Shown here: positions 8,473-17,024 of the stretch, piece after piece
Numbering within the stretch: the stretch's first letter is position 1
Layout: each line of letters begins with the position of its first letter
Assembly: GCF_004014855.1 (NCBI RefSeq)
Contig: NZ_CP034930.1
Span: forward strand, 124,001 to 188,000
Source: Apibacter raozihei
GTDB taxonomy: Bacteria > Bacteroidota > Bacteroidia > Flavobacteriales > Weeksellaceae
Length of the DNA: 64,000 nucleotides
Reading direction: 5' to 3'
Program-made: the position numbers and the translations under genes
The notes under the pieces: generated by a model
What the model saw: the letters and a program-made list of their open reading frames with translations, nothing else
What the model was told of the DNA's origin: nothing
Databases searched by the model: none

Positions 8473-9990
8473 TTATTTCTTTAGATATTCTTTAATTTTC
8501 ATCAGCGGTTCACTCAAAATATCATCCTGATCAAATTTTGGTACTATTTTTCTAATTTCAGTGTATAATTTTTTTCCTTTCTCCGAAATTTCATCTTCAT
8601 ATTTTAGATAATCTACTGCCTGAATAAGTGTCAAAACATAAATTGAAAGCACTTCGTAAGTATTATCTATTACTTTTTCAGTTAACAGGGCTGCATTTGT
8701 TCCCATGCTTACTATATCCTGATTATCTTTATTGTTAGGAATACTGTGTGTGTATATAGGCGTAGCGAGCGTTTGGTTTTCAGCAGTAGTAGATGTTGCT
8801 GTAAATTGGGCGGCCTGCATTCCAAAATTAAGACCTAAAGTACCTAAATTAACAAATGCTGGTAATATCTCATTAAGCGATGGGTTTAATAAGTAATTCA
8901 ATTGTCTTTCCAGCAACATACTTAATTTAGTTATACAAATTCTTAATTTGTCCATTTCTAAAGAAACATAATCTCCATGAAAATTTCCACCATGATAAAC
9001 ATTTCGTGTATTTATGTCTACAATGGGATTATCATTTGCTGAATTTACTTCATTAATCAAAATAGTCTCTACCTGATTAATTGTGTCTTGTATAGGCCCT
9101 AATATTTGGGGCACACAACGTAAAGAATAGTATTCCTGAACTTTTTCTTTAAAAACAGATTCATTTCTATTTCCTGTATATAAGTGGTCTTCTCTTTTTC
9201 TTATTAATTTACTATCTGAAACAATTTCTCTGATTTCTTTAGCTATATTTTGTTGCCCCTGATGTTTTTTTACTCCATTCAATTCTTCTGAGAAATGGTC
9301 ATCAAATGCTTGCACTATTTCATTAATTAAAGCTGAGGTAAGAATACTCCAATTCAACAATTTTTTAGCATACCAGATATTTACCAATCCTATACCGGTC
9401 ATTACAGAGGTTCCGTTAATCAATGCCAATCCTTCTCGTAAATGAATTTCTATGGGCTGAATATTTTCTTTTTTGAAAACAACTTGTGCATCAGTAATTT
9501 CTCCTTTATACCAAAGTTTACCCTCTCCTATCAGCCCTAAAGCCAAATGTGCCAGCTGGACTAAATCTCCGCTAGCTCCTACACCTCCATGCTTATGTAT
9601 GACAGGATATATTTCCTTATTAATAAATTCTTTCATCAGATTTATTACTGAAATATGGACTCCTGAATTTCCTAATGATAAAGTTTGTAAACGTGCCAGT
9701 AACACAGCGCGGGCATAAACAGGGGATAAAATTTCACCCATTCCCGCAGAGTGGCTTCTGATCAGATTATACTGCAATTGCAATTGATCCTTTTCACTGA
9801 TACGATATTGGGCCATAGGACCAAAACCTGTATTTACTCCGTAGATGATTTTATTTTTCGCAAACTCTTTTAAAAAAGAAAAACTATTCTCTATTCTCTC
9901 CAATGTACTGTTTTCCAATTCAATTCCTTCATTATAAAGAACAACCGATTCAAAACTATCAAAAGAAATCAGGTCAGAAATTTTTACCAT
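8473..9990 (-). CDS. Tyrosine ammonia lyase (HAL/PAL family), flexirubin starter enzyme
   Basis: This 505-residue enzyme has the MIO-forming triad Ala139-Ser140-Gly141 in GGVGASGDLVQLAHLAL, the catalytic Tyr50 in IYGVNTGFGP and the conserved SANDNPI and SIPNNKDNQD blocks. From memory it is very close to the characterised tyrosine ammonia lyase of Flavobacterium johnsoniae along its full length, including the segment LQLQYNLIRSHS that sets substrate choice. It would convert tyrosine to 4-coumarate, which the ligase at 12996-14297 would activate as the starter of the aryl polyene. It is first in its operon and divergent from the halogenase-like gene. Histidine as substrate is possible but less likely. 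Confidence 0.9.
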   Translation of the reverse strand: MVKISDLISFDSFESVVLYNEGIELENSTLERIENSFSFLKEFAKNKIIYGVNTGFGPMAQYRISEKDQLQLQYNLIRSHSAGMGEILSPVYARAVLLARLQTLSLGNSGVHISVINLMKEFINKEIYPVIHKHGGVGASGDLVQLAHLALGLIGEGKLWYKGEITDAQVVFKKENIQPIEIHLREGLALINGTSVMTGIGLVNIWYAKKLLNWSILTSALINEIVQAFDDHFSEELNGVKKHQGQQNIAKEIREIVSDSKLIRKREDHLYTGNRNESVFKEKVQEYYSLRCVPQILGPIQDTINQVETILINEVNSANDNPIVDINTRNVYHGGNFHGDYVSLEMDKLRICITKLSMLLERQLNYLLNPSLNEILPAFVNLGTLGLNFGMQAAQFTATSTTAENQTLATPIYTHSIPNNKDNQDIVSMGTNAALLTEKVIDNTYEVLSIYVLTLIQAVDYLKYEDEISEKGKKLYTEIRKIVPKFDQDDILSEPLMKIKEYLKK

Positions 9991-10018
9991 AGTAATTTAT
10001 CATTAAAATATAAGTTCG

Positions 10019-10044
10019 CAAAGTTAGTTATTTTTATAAATTTG
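10019..10044. promoter_or_regulatory. Divergent promoter pair between TAL and the halogenase-like gene
   Basis: In the 77-base gap, TAACTTTG on the minus strand (10019-10026) and TAAATTTG on the plus strand (10037-10044) both fit the -7 consensus TAnnTTTG. Each lies about 25-30 bases from its start codon. No clear -33 TTG is seen for either one. Confidence 0.45.
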
Positions 10045-10067
10045 TCATTGAATTAGCAAAACTAATC

Positions 10068-11306
10068 ATGAAAAAAGAAACTGTAGATGTTCTTATTATC
10101 GGTGCCGGTCCTTCCGGTGCTGTTTCTGCCGGAATTCTGGCTAAGAACGGAATCAACTTCAAAATTGTTGATAAAGAAAGATTTCCGAGATTTGTTATAG
10201 GTGAAAGTTTACTTCCGCGGAGTATGGAACACTTTGAGGAAGCTGGTTTGTTGGATGACCTTATGAAATATGGATTTGAAAAGAAAATCGGTGCTCGCTT
10301 CCTTCGTGGGGAAGATGTATGCTGGTTTAAATTCAATGATAAATTTACAGATGGCTGGGATTGGACATGGCAAATACCTAGGGCCGAATTTGATAAAGCT
10401 ATTACTGATTCTTTGGAATCTAAGGGGATCAAAATAGACTTTGAAACCAAAGTAGAAAGTATTACGTTTAATGGTTCTGAATCTCTATCTGTTATTAGCG
10501 ATGCTCAGGGAAATAAAACAGAAGTTCATGCAAAATTCATAATTGATGCCAGTGGATATGGCAGAGTTTTACCTGAAATTGAAAATCTGGAAGCCCCTTC
10601 TGTTCTCGCTCCTAAAACTTCTATGTTTGTTCATGTTAAAGACAGTAACAAACCCGAGGGTATAGAAGGCCCCACCATTACTTTTGATGTGTTGGAACTT
10701 GAGCACTGGTTTTGGATGATTCCTTTTTCAAATGGAATAACTTCTTTAGGACTAGTTGCTCCGTCGGATTATTTCCCAAAGAATGATAGCTATGATAAAG
10801 AGTCGTTTTTCAGAGATATAATCAGAAGAAGTTCATATTATAAAGACAGATTTGAAGATGTTGAATTTGTCTTCGAACCAAAACAAATCATCGGCTATTC
10901 AAAATCTGTAAAAAAACTTTATGGCAATGGCTATGTTCTTACTGGTAACAGTTCGGAATTTCTTGATCCGGTTTTTTCTTCAGGTGTATGCTTTGCGACA
11001 GAATCCGGAAGCCTTGCCGCAAAACTTATATCCAAGCAGTTAAAAGGTGATGTTGTTGACTGGGAAAAAGAATATTCTGAATATATTGCCTGGGGTGTCG
11101 ATGTTTTTCGTTCTTACATTCAGGACTGGTATTCCGGAGACTTGCAGGAATTTTTCTTTCATAAAGAAGAAAACCCTGAAGTCAGAAGAAAAGTTTGTTC
11201 CGTTTTAGCCGGATATGTATGGGACAAAAATAATCCGTTCGTTTCCAAACATAATCGTGCTGTAAAGGCTATTGCCAATATGATACGGGAAGGTAAAAAC
11301 AGTTAA
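10068..11306 (+). CDS. FAD-dependent halogenase-like oxidoreductase of the flexirubin locus
   Basis: A 412-residue flavoprotein with the FAD-binding GAGPSG at 12-17, the GESLLP segment at 45-50 and a WxWxIP motif at 214-219 (WFWMIP), the signature that marks flavin-dependent halogenases rather than monooxygenases. A second related block, WTWQIP, occurs at 99-104. Some flexirubins are chlorinated, so ring halogenation is the best guess; hydroxylation of the aryl head group is the alternative. It heads a plus-strand unit with the C45 enzyme, ligase and secreted protein. Confidence 0.8.
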   Translation: MKKETVDVLIIGAGPSGAVSAGILAKNGINFKIVDKERFPRFVIGESLLPRSMEHFEEAGLLDDLMKYGFEKKIGARFLRGEDVCWFKFNDKFTDGWDWTWQIPRAEFDKAITDSLESKGIKIDFETKVESITFNGSESLSVISDAQGNKTEVHAKFIIDASGYGRVLPEIENLEAPSVLAPKTSMFVHVKDSNKPEGIEGPTITFDVLELEHWFWMIPFSNGITSLGLVAPSDYFPKNDSYDKESFFRDIIRRSSYYKDRFEDVEFVFEPKQIIGYSKSVKKLYGNGYVLTGNSSEFLDPVFSSGVCFATESGSLAAKLISKQLKGDVVDWEKEYSEYIAWGVDVFRSYIQDWYSGDLQEFFFHKEENPEVRRKVCSVLAGYVWDKNNPFVSKHNRAVKAIANMIREGKNS

Positions 11307-11331
11307 TACTAAATTTCAGACTATTAAATAT

Positions 11332-12996
11332 ATAAAAACATATAAAATATTTCAGTGGCTAATCACCGGAAGTTTAGCCACTCTCTTTTTTTCTTGTTCT
11401 GTACAAAAATTACCCGATTATGAAAAGTATCCTTCAATAGTAAATGAAAGAATAAAAATTACGGATGACTTTTACAAATCCGGAAACAATATTCTTAAAA
11501 AGAATACTCAGGGAATCTGGGAATTATACACGGAAGGAAATCCTTTAGAAAGAGGGCTGGCAAATGGGATACTGACTCAAGAGCTAACATATAATCAGGA
11601 AAAAATCTTTACAGATAAAATCAAAGAATTTATTCCTTCTCCCTTTTATCAAAAAATACTTAAAAAATTTGTCCTTTTTTTCAACAGGGAACTGTATAAA
11701 AATGTACCCGAAGAGTATTTAATTGAACTTTATGGGATGTCTAAATATGCTTCTGAAGATTTTAATTTTATTGCTAAACCTTATTGGAGAATGTTATATT
11801 TTCATGCAGCTCATGATATTGGACATTCTTTACAGGATTTGGCTTTAGTGGGTTGTACCTCATTCGCTGCATGGGGTGATAAAACTGCTGATGGTAAATT
11901 ACTTATCGGACGTAATTTTGATTTTTATGTTAATGATAGCTTTAATAAAAACAAAGTTATTGCTTTTGTGAGTCCTGATCGGGGGTATAAATACGCTTTG
12001 GTGACCTGGCCGGGTATGATAGGGGCAGTATCCGGCATGAACATGAAAGGACTAACGGTTACTATTAATGCTGGAAAATCCGGAATTCCTTTTAAAGCAA
12101 AAACTCCTATTTCTTTTGTAACTAAAGAAATATTACAATACGCTAAAAATATTGAGGAAGCTATTCAAATTGCTAAAAACAGAGAGGTTTTTGTTGCCGA
12201 ATCAATTCTGGTTGGAAGTAGTGAGGATAATAGAGCGGTGACTATTGAAGTTTCTCCTAATAAATTTGGAGTTTACGAAACAGACAATACTAATTTTTTA
12301 ATCTGTGCCAACCATTTTCAAAGCAATGAATACAAAGAAGATAAACGCAATCGTAAACAAATTGCTGAAAGTCACTCTATGTATCGGTTTAATAAAATGA
12401 AAGAGTTGCTAACTTCTGCACCTTTATTGACTCCTTCTGCAGGAGCAGAGATTCTAAGGAATAAACAAGGTTTAAACGAATTGCCTTTAGGAATGGGTAA
12501 TGAAAAGGCTATTAATCAGCTATTGTCTCATCATGGAATATTATTTCAGCCAGATAAAAAGATTTTATGGGTGTCTGCAAATCCTTATCAATTAGGAGAA
12601 TTTGTAGCGTATGATTTAAATAAGGTTTTTAATACTTTTACTTTACAAAAAGAAATATCTAATTTTTCTGAAACAGATTTAAATATACCTGAGGATCCTT
12701 TTCTGTATTCTTTACCCTATTCTCAATATGAAGAATACAGGAAACAGAGCCGCCATTTAATCACAAAATTTAAAGAAAACCGTACAGTCAGCAACGAATA
12801 TTTAAACTCCTATCTTAGTTTAAACCCTGAGTATTGGGAAAGTTATTTTAATGTGGCTGAATATTATTTCAGACATAAAAATTTTTCTAAGGCATTATTT
12901 TATTATAATTTAGCTTTAACAAAAGAAATTTCGACGATACCTGCTCAAACAAAAATTAAGGATCGTATCCTAAAATGTGAAAAGAAATTGCACTAA
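11332..12996 (+). CDS. C45-family autoproteolytic acyltransferase/hydrolase lipoprotein, start codon lost
   Basis: The frame is open from 11284 and encodes about 554 residues if read from codon 11332. The reading there, (I/M)KTYKIFQWLITGSLATLFFSCS, is a good lipoprotein signal with lipobox FFSC, but the codon is ATA, and no ATG, GTG or TTG occurs in frame between the stop at 11281 and the ATG at 11737. Starting at 11737 would delete the signal peptide and about 135 residues. The catalytic core is LALVGCTSFAAWG; the Cys (about 175) is the autoproteolytic nucleophile expected of penicillin-V-acylase/AAT-like Ntn hydrolases. Family members occur in flexirubin loci, where they may transfer the polyene acyl group to the resorcinol in the periplasm (inference). 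It overlaps the ligase gene by one base. Confidence 0.75.
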   Translation: MKTYKIFQWLITGSLATLFFSCSVQKLPDYEKYPSIVNERIKITDDFYKSGNNILKKNTQGIWELYTEGNPLERGLANGILTQELTYNQEKIFTDKIKEFIPSPFYQKILKKFVLFFNRELYKNVPEEYLIELYGMSKYASEDFNFIAKPYWRMLYFHAAHDIGHSLQDLALVGCTSFAAWGDKTADGKLLIGRNFDFYVNDSFNKNKVIAFVSPDRGYKYALVTWPGMIGAVSGMNMKGLTVTINAGKSGIPFKAKTPISFVTKEILQYAKNIEEAIQIAKNREVFVAESILVGSSEDNRAVTIEVSPNKFGVYETDNTNFLICANHFQSNEYKEDKRNRKQIAESHSMYRFNKMKELLTSAPLLTPSAGAEILRNKQGLNELPLGMGNEKAINQLLSHHGILFQPDKKILWVSANPYQLGEFVAYDLNKVFNTFTLQKEISNFSETDLNIPEDPFLYSLPYSQYEEYRKQSRHLITKFKENRTVSNEYLNSYLSLNPEYWESYFNVAEYYFRHKNFSKALFYYNLALTKEISTIPAQTKIKDRILKCEKKLH

Positions 12997-14297
12997 TGAA
13001 ATCAACACCCATAGATCGAACCAGTTTAGAAGAAATTAAAGAATTTCAGGAAAAAAGGTTGAAAGAACAACTGGAGTATGTTAACAAGTTTTCACCCTAT
13101 TATTCTAAACTCTTTAAAAACCATTCGATTGACATTTCTGAAATTAAAAGGATTGAAGATTTAGTATATATTCCGGTTACAACAAAAAAAGAATTACAGG
13201 CAAATAACCATGATTTTTTTTGTGTTCCCCCTGATAAAATTATAGACTATGTTACTACTTCCGGCACTTCCGGAGATCCGGTTTTATGTATTTCTACAGA
13301 AAAAGATTTACATCGGATTGCTTTAAACGAGTCATTATCGTATGAAGAAGCCGGATTATCCAATCAGGATATTATTCAGCTTACCACCACTCTTGATCGT
13401 AGATTTATGGCCGGAATTGCATATTTTTTAGGTGCTCAGCAGTCTGGAATAGGAGTCATTCGTGTAGGTTCAGGTGTTCCAGAACTTCAATGGGATACCA
13501 TTCAAAAGATTAAACCTACCGTACTTGTTTGTGTTCCTTCATTTTTATTAAAAATGATTGAATTTGCAGAGGAAAATTCTATAGATTTTATCAATTCCAG
13601 TGTGAAGAAAGCAATCTGCATCGGCGAGCCTATCCGAAATCCTGATTTAACCCTGAATGTGTTAGCAAAAAAAATAACTTCTCAATGGAATATCCGTTTG
13701 TATTCTACCTATGCATCTACAGAAATGGCAACTGCTTTTACAGAATGTGAATACGGAAAAGGCGGACATCATCATCCGGAATTGGTTATAACAGAATTTC
13801 TTGATGAAAACAATCAACCTGTACCCGAAGGCGAACCTGGAGAGTTGACCATCACCCATTTACAAACGGAAGGTATGCCCTTAGTACGTTTTAAAACCGG
13901 CGACATCATTCAACCGTTTTATGAAAAGTGTGAATGTGGAAGAGTTTCTTTGCGGGTAGGACCGGTCATTGGCAGAAAAAATCAAATGATTAAATATAAA
14001 GGAACAACTCTTTATCCCCCTTCGATGTTTAATTTGCTTAACGATTTTGAAGATATTTGTAATTACGTGGTTGAAATTTCTTCTAACGATATAAATGAAG
14101 ATGAAATTTTAATAAAAATTGGCGTTAAAAATGCTTCAGAAAATTTATTATCTAAAGTTAAAGATCATTTCAGAGCAAAATTAAGGGTTAGCCCCAGAAT
14201 TGAATTCATGTCTACTGAAGAAATTGAATTATTAAAAAATCCACCAAATTCCAGAAAAACCAGATTATTAATTGATAAACGAAATTCAGTGATTTAA
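12996..14297 (+). CDS. PaaK-like adenylate-forming ligase (probable aryl-acid activation)
   Basis: A 433-residue phenylacetate-CoA-ligase-type enzyme with the P-loop-like motif TTSGTSGDP at 88-96, the acceptor-site YSTYASTEMATAF, and the C-terminal GRKNQMIKYKGTTLYPP hinge. A CxC-type zinc-like block (CECG) is present near residue 310. It is the likely activator of 4-coumarate from the tyrosine ammonia lyase, loading CoA or the ACP. Its ATG overlaps the stop of the C45 gene (TAATG), so the two are translationally coupled. Confidence 0.85.
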   Translation: MKSTPIDRTSLEEIKEFQEKRLKEQLEYVNKFSPYYSKLFKNHSIDISEIKRIEDLVYIPVTTKKELQANNHDFFCVPPDKIIDYVTTSGTSGDPVLCISTEKDLHRIALNESLSYEEAGLSNQDIIQLTTTLDRRFMAGIAYFLGAQQSGIGVIRVGSGVPELQWDTIQKIKPTVLVCVPSFLLKMIEFAEENSIDFINSSVKKAICIGEPIRNPDLTLNVLAKKITSQWNIRLYSTYASTEMATAFTECEYGKGGHHHPELVITEFLDENNQPVPEGEPGELTITHLQTEGMPLVRFKTGDIIQPFYEKCECGRVSLRVGPVIGRKNQMIKYKGTTLYPPSMFNLLNDFEDICNYVVEISSNDINEDEILIKIGVKNASENLLSKVKDHFRAKLRVSPRIEFMSTEEIELLKNPPNSRKTRLLIDKRNSVI

Positions 14298-14308
14298 AAA
14301 CTTATATC

Positions 14309-14893
14309 ATGTACAAAAAAACTATCTACTCATTATTTTCTCTATTTATAACACTCTTGATCAGTGCTCAAAAAATGGAAGTATTATCCGGTGATTTTAA
14401 TTTCTTAAAAAATGTAAAAGAGATTAATGTTGTCTTTGATTATTCAGACGTTACTTTTTATAGAAAAAAAATGCCTGAGAGCCAATATATACAGTTACGT
14501 AGTGATCAGGTGGAGGCTAAAGAAACTACTGAGAATTGGCAGCAAACCTGGAACGAATACAAAGAAATAAAATTTCCTGATAAGTTTTTCGCCAGTGCTA
14601 ACAAGTATATCGAACCTAATACGATTACATTTACTAAAAACAGCCAGAGTCCGTATACTTTAATTATTAAGACCATTTGGATAAGAGCTGGCTCAGCAAT
14701 ATTACAAGCCTTAGTAAGTACTACCCTGCATTTTGTAGAAACTAATAATCCTTCAAAAGAGCTTTTAGTTATTTCTAGTAAAGAAGCACCAGGAAAGAGT
14801 TATGCAATCCACAGAAATATTATAATTTCGGAAGGTTATGCTATGACTGGTAAGAAACTGGCTAATCTTTTGAATAAAAAAATTAAACCTTAG
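14309..14893 (+). CDS. Secreted protein of unknown function at the end of the flexirubin unit
   Basis: A 194-residue protein with a clear signal peptide (MYKKTIYSLFSLFITLLISAQ). The mature part has an N-terminal alternating strand region (KEINVVFDYSDVTFYRKK) and a more hydrophobic stretch around 125-145 (AGSAILQALVSTTLHFVE). I do not recognise a family. It starts 11 bases after the ligase gene and is probably cotranscribed with it, which suggests an envelope role linked to the pigment. Confidence 0.7.
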   Translation: MYKKTIYSLFSLFITLLISAQKMEVLSGDFNFLKNVKEINVVFDYSDVTFYRKKMPESQYIQLRSDQVEAKETTENWQQTWNEYKEIKFPDKFFASANKYIEPNTITFTKNSQSPYTLIIKTIWIRAGSAILQALVSTTLHFVETNNPSKELLVISSKEAPGKSYAIHRNIIISEGYAMTGKKLANLLNKKIKP

Positions 14894-15074
14894 TTTTTTA
14901 CTGGCTGTTTGCATAAATAAAGACACCAAATTTCTTATAAATTATTACTATTAAAACAATTTTTAGTAAAAAAAATTATTAACGGATTTTATTATTTTGA
15001 TTCCTGAAAACATAATTATATATTTTTACATTTAAGAGTTTTTGTGTTTTTATAAAAAATGAGCTAGTTTATCC

Positions 15075-15109
15075 CATAAAACCTTACATTGTTCATATAA
15101 GGTTTTATG
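15075..15109. other. Perfect 12-bp inverted repeat in a gene-free stretch
   Basis: Arms CATAAAACCTTA (15075-15086) and TAAGGTTTTATG (15098-15109) with an 11-base loop. No T-run follows, so it is not a typical terminator. The rest of the gap 14894-15222 is AT-rich and I see no gene in it. Confidence 0.5.
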
Positions 15110-15222
15110 AGAGGCCATTCAAAATTTACAATTTGGTTTATCTAAGAGAAAATTTATTAGTTTGAAACATTTCGCTTTTCTGAAATAATTTTCATGATTT
15201 ATGCTCAATTTATATATTTGGT

Positions 15223-15861
15223 TTAGTATGTTTTGATTTTTGACAAAAACTCTTGTGTATTTTCTATAGATGAATAATAATAGCTTAAAGCTGCCAAAAA
15301 TGCTGTTTGTACATTATTTGAAGTTACAGTAGCCCCATCAACTGACAGATCTTTGGTTGCACAAGCATCACTAATGATCGTACAATTAAAATTATAATCT
15401 TTTGCAGCTCTTACTGTAGCATCAATACACATATGTGTCATCATTCCACAGATAACTAAATCAGTGATATTTTGAGCTTTCAGGTATTCTAACAGTTCTG
15501 TATTTATAAAGCTATTAGGGTAATTTTTAATAATTACCTTTTCCTGTGCAAGTGGTGCTACGTTTTCATGAATCTCTGCACCTTTGGTATTGGGAATAAA
15601 AAATGTTGAACCACTTCGTAAGGACAAATGTTTTATATGTATCACGGGTAAAGAGTCCTGTCTAAATTTGTTTAGAATCTTTTTAGCATTTAAACTTGCT
15701 TCAAGTGATCCTGATAATGGATTTGCTCCTCCTTCAAAATAATCATTCTGAATATCTATAATCAGTAACGCTTGTTTTGCGTTTTTACGCTGTCCATTAA
15801 TTTGAATTAGCCCAGTAAAAAATATAATCAAAAGCCACACTAAAATATTTTTCTTTTTCAT
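15223..15861 (-). CDS. Secreted cysteine hydrolase (isochorismatase family)
   Basis: A 212-residue protein with a signal peptide (to about residue 23, INGQ) and an isochorismatase-like hydrolase fold. The catalytic triad is visible as Asp36 (LLIIDIQND), Lys112 (VIIKNYPNS) and Cys145 (MMTHMCIDATVRAA). Export of such an enzyme is uncommon; most family members are cytosolic nicotinamidase- or YcaC-like amidases. The substrate is unknown. It is divergently transcribed from an HxlR-type regulator, which probably controls it. Confidence 0.85.
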   Translation of the reverse strand: MKKKNILVWLLIIFFTGLIQINGQRKNAKQALLIIDIQNDYFEGGANPLSGSLEASLNAKKILNKFRQDSLPVIHIKHLSLRSGSTFFIPNTKGAEIHENVAPLAQEKVIIKNYPNSFINTELLEYLKAQNITDLVICGMMTHMCIDATVRAAKDYNFNCTIISDACATKDLSVDGATVTSNNVQTAFLAALSYYYSSIENTQEFLSKIKTY

Positions 15862-15921
15862 ATTTAAACTATTTAGATTGTTAGTATGGGGTAAAAGTAA
15901 AACTTATATATATTTGTGTCA

Positions 15922-15960
15922 AGTATATACATTTTTGTATACTACATACTTTATTGTATG
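15922..15960. promoter_or_regulatory. Candidate HxlR operator dyads between divergent genes
   Basis: Two dyads lie next to each other: AGTATA - 10 bases - TATACT (15922-15943) and CATAC - 6 bases - GTATG (15945-15960). The second overlaps the putative TTG start of the regulator. Paired GTATAC-type dyads between a regulator and its divergent target are what HxlR family autoregulation would require; binding is inferred. Confidence 0.45.
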
Positions 15961-16319
15961 TAATATTGATTATTAATAACTTAAATAATTCAAAAAAAGA
16001 AATTTGTGTTCTTGATTTTGCCTTTCAACGTATAGGTGGTAAATATAAAGGACGAATTCTATGGGCTTTACATAAACATAATGTGATGAGATATGGTGAA
16101 TTAAGACGTAATATATCTGGTATTACAACTAAAATGTTAACTCAAACTTTACGTGAGCTAGAAATGGATATGTTAATTCACAGAGAAATGTATCCTCAGG
16201 TTCCACCCAAAGTAGAATATACACTTACTGAAGAGGGAAAAGAATTAATCCCTTTTATAAAGTTTCTTGTTGAATGGGGTTATAAAAAAATGTTAGCATT
16301 TAAATTATCAGAAAAATAA
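15954..16319 (+). CDS. HxlR-family transcriptional regulator
   Basis: A winged-helix protein of about 121 residues with the HxlR pattern: Cys near the N-terminus (ICVLDFAFQRIGGKYKGRILWAL), the recognition region RYGELRRNISGITTKMLTQTLRELE and the wing PKVEYTLTEEGKEL. The lone Cys before helix 1 is the position used as a redox or electrophile sensor in several HxlR proteins (YodB, HypR), so stress sensing is possible. No ATG start is in frame before mid-gene: TTG at 15954 or TTG at 15966 are the only reasonable starts, so the exact N-terminus is uncertain. Confidence 0.82.
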   Translation: MYVILIINNLNNSKKEICVLDFAFQRIGGKYKGRILWALHKHNVMRYGELRRNISGITTKMLTQTLRELEMDMLIHREMYPQVPPKVEYTLTEEGKELIPFIKFLVEWGYKKMLAFKLSEK

Positions 16320-16409
16320 TTTTTCAATAAGAGCCTGAATTGTAAGAATTTGTTTGCTTTTGATTTTATAAATTTTTATTTTGAATTTAAGCTTTGGCAA
16401 ATATGCTGC

Positions 16410-16955
16410 TTATGAGAAAGCTTTATACCACTCCCATAAGATAATTCCTGTACAAACACTTACATTCAGAGAGTGTTTGGTTCCTGATTGAGGAATTTCA
16501 ACAAAAACATCAATCTCTTGCAATATATTTTCACTAATTCCTTCTACTTCATTCCCCATTATAATTGCAAATTTTTTACCAGTATCAATCTTATAGTCTT
16601 GCAGTAGGGTACTCCCTTTTACCTGTTCAATTCCAACGATAAGGTACCCCTCATTTTTTAGCGATTTAATTAATTCCGATATGCTTTCCACATGCTGCCA
16701 ATATACACTTTCTGTTGCTCCCAAAGCAGTTTTTTGTATTTCTCTGTGAGGGGGAGTTGGGGTGATTCCACATAAGTAAATTTTTTCCATAGAAAAAGCA
16801 TCTGAGGTACGGAAGACGGAACCTACATTGTGCATGGAACGTACATTATCTAATAAAATTACTACGGGAATTTTATCACTTTCTTTAAATTCTTCTACGG
16901 ATTTTCGATTAAGGGCTTCCAGTTTTAACTTTTCTGGTTTTTGAAACAAATTCAT
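16410..16955 (-). CDS. TrmH-family RNA 2'-O-methyltransferase (SpoU class)
   Basis: A 181-residue SPOUT methyltransferase with the three SpoU motifs: LLDNVRSMHNVGSVFRTSDAF (motif 1), IMGNEVEGISENIL (motif 2) and IPQSGTKHSLNVSVCTGIILWE (motif 3, knot). It lacks an N-terminal substrate-binding extension. It would methylate a ribose 2'-OH in tRNA or rRNA; the target nucleotide cannot be told from the sequence. Confidence 0.88.
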   Translation of the reverse strand: MNLFQKPEKLKLEALNRKSVEEFKESDKIPVVILLDNVRSMHNVGSVFRTSDAFSMEKIYLCGITPTPPHREIQKTALGATESVYWQHVESISELIKSLKNEGYLIVGIEQVKGSTLLQDYKIDTGKKFAIIMGNEVEGISENILQEIDVFVEIPQSGTKHSLNVSVCTGIILWEWYKAFS

Positions 16956-17024
16956 ATTGGTATTTATTTAACTCAACAATTTTAAATTAGTAGCTGATTT
17001 TTATAAATAGGAAAGGGAGCTCTT

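Noticed and set aside
10034-10450. Minus-strand frame of 138 residues within the halogenase-like gene
   Set aside because: The opposite strand codes for a clear FAD enzyme with GAGPSG and WxWxIP motifs.
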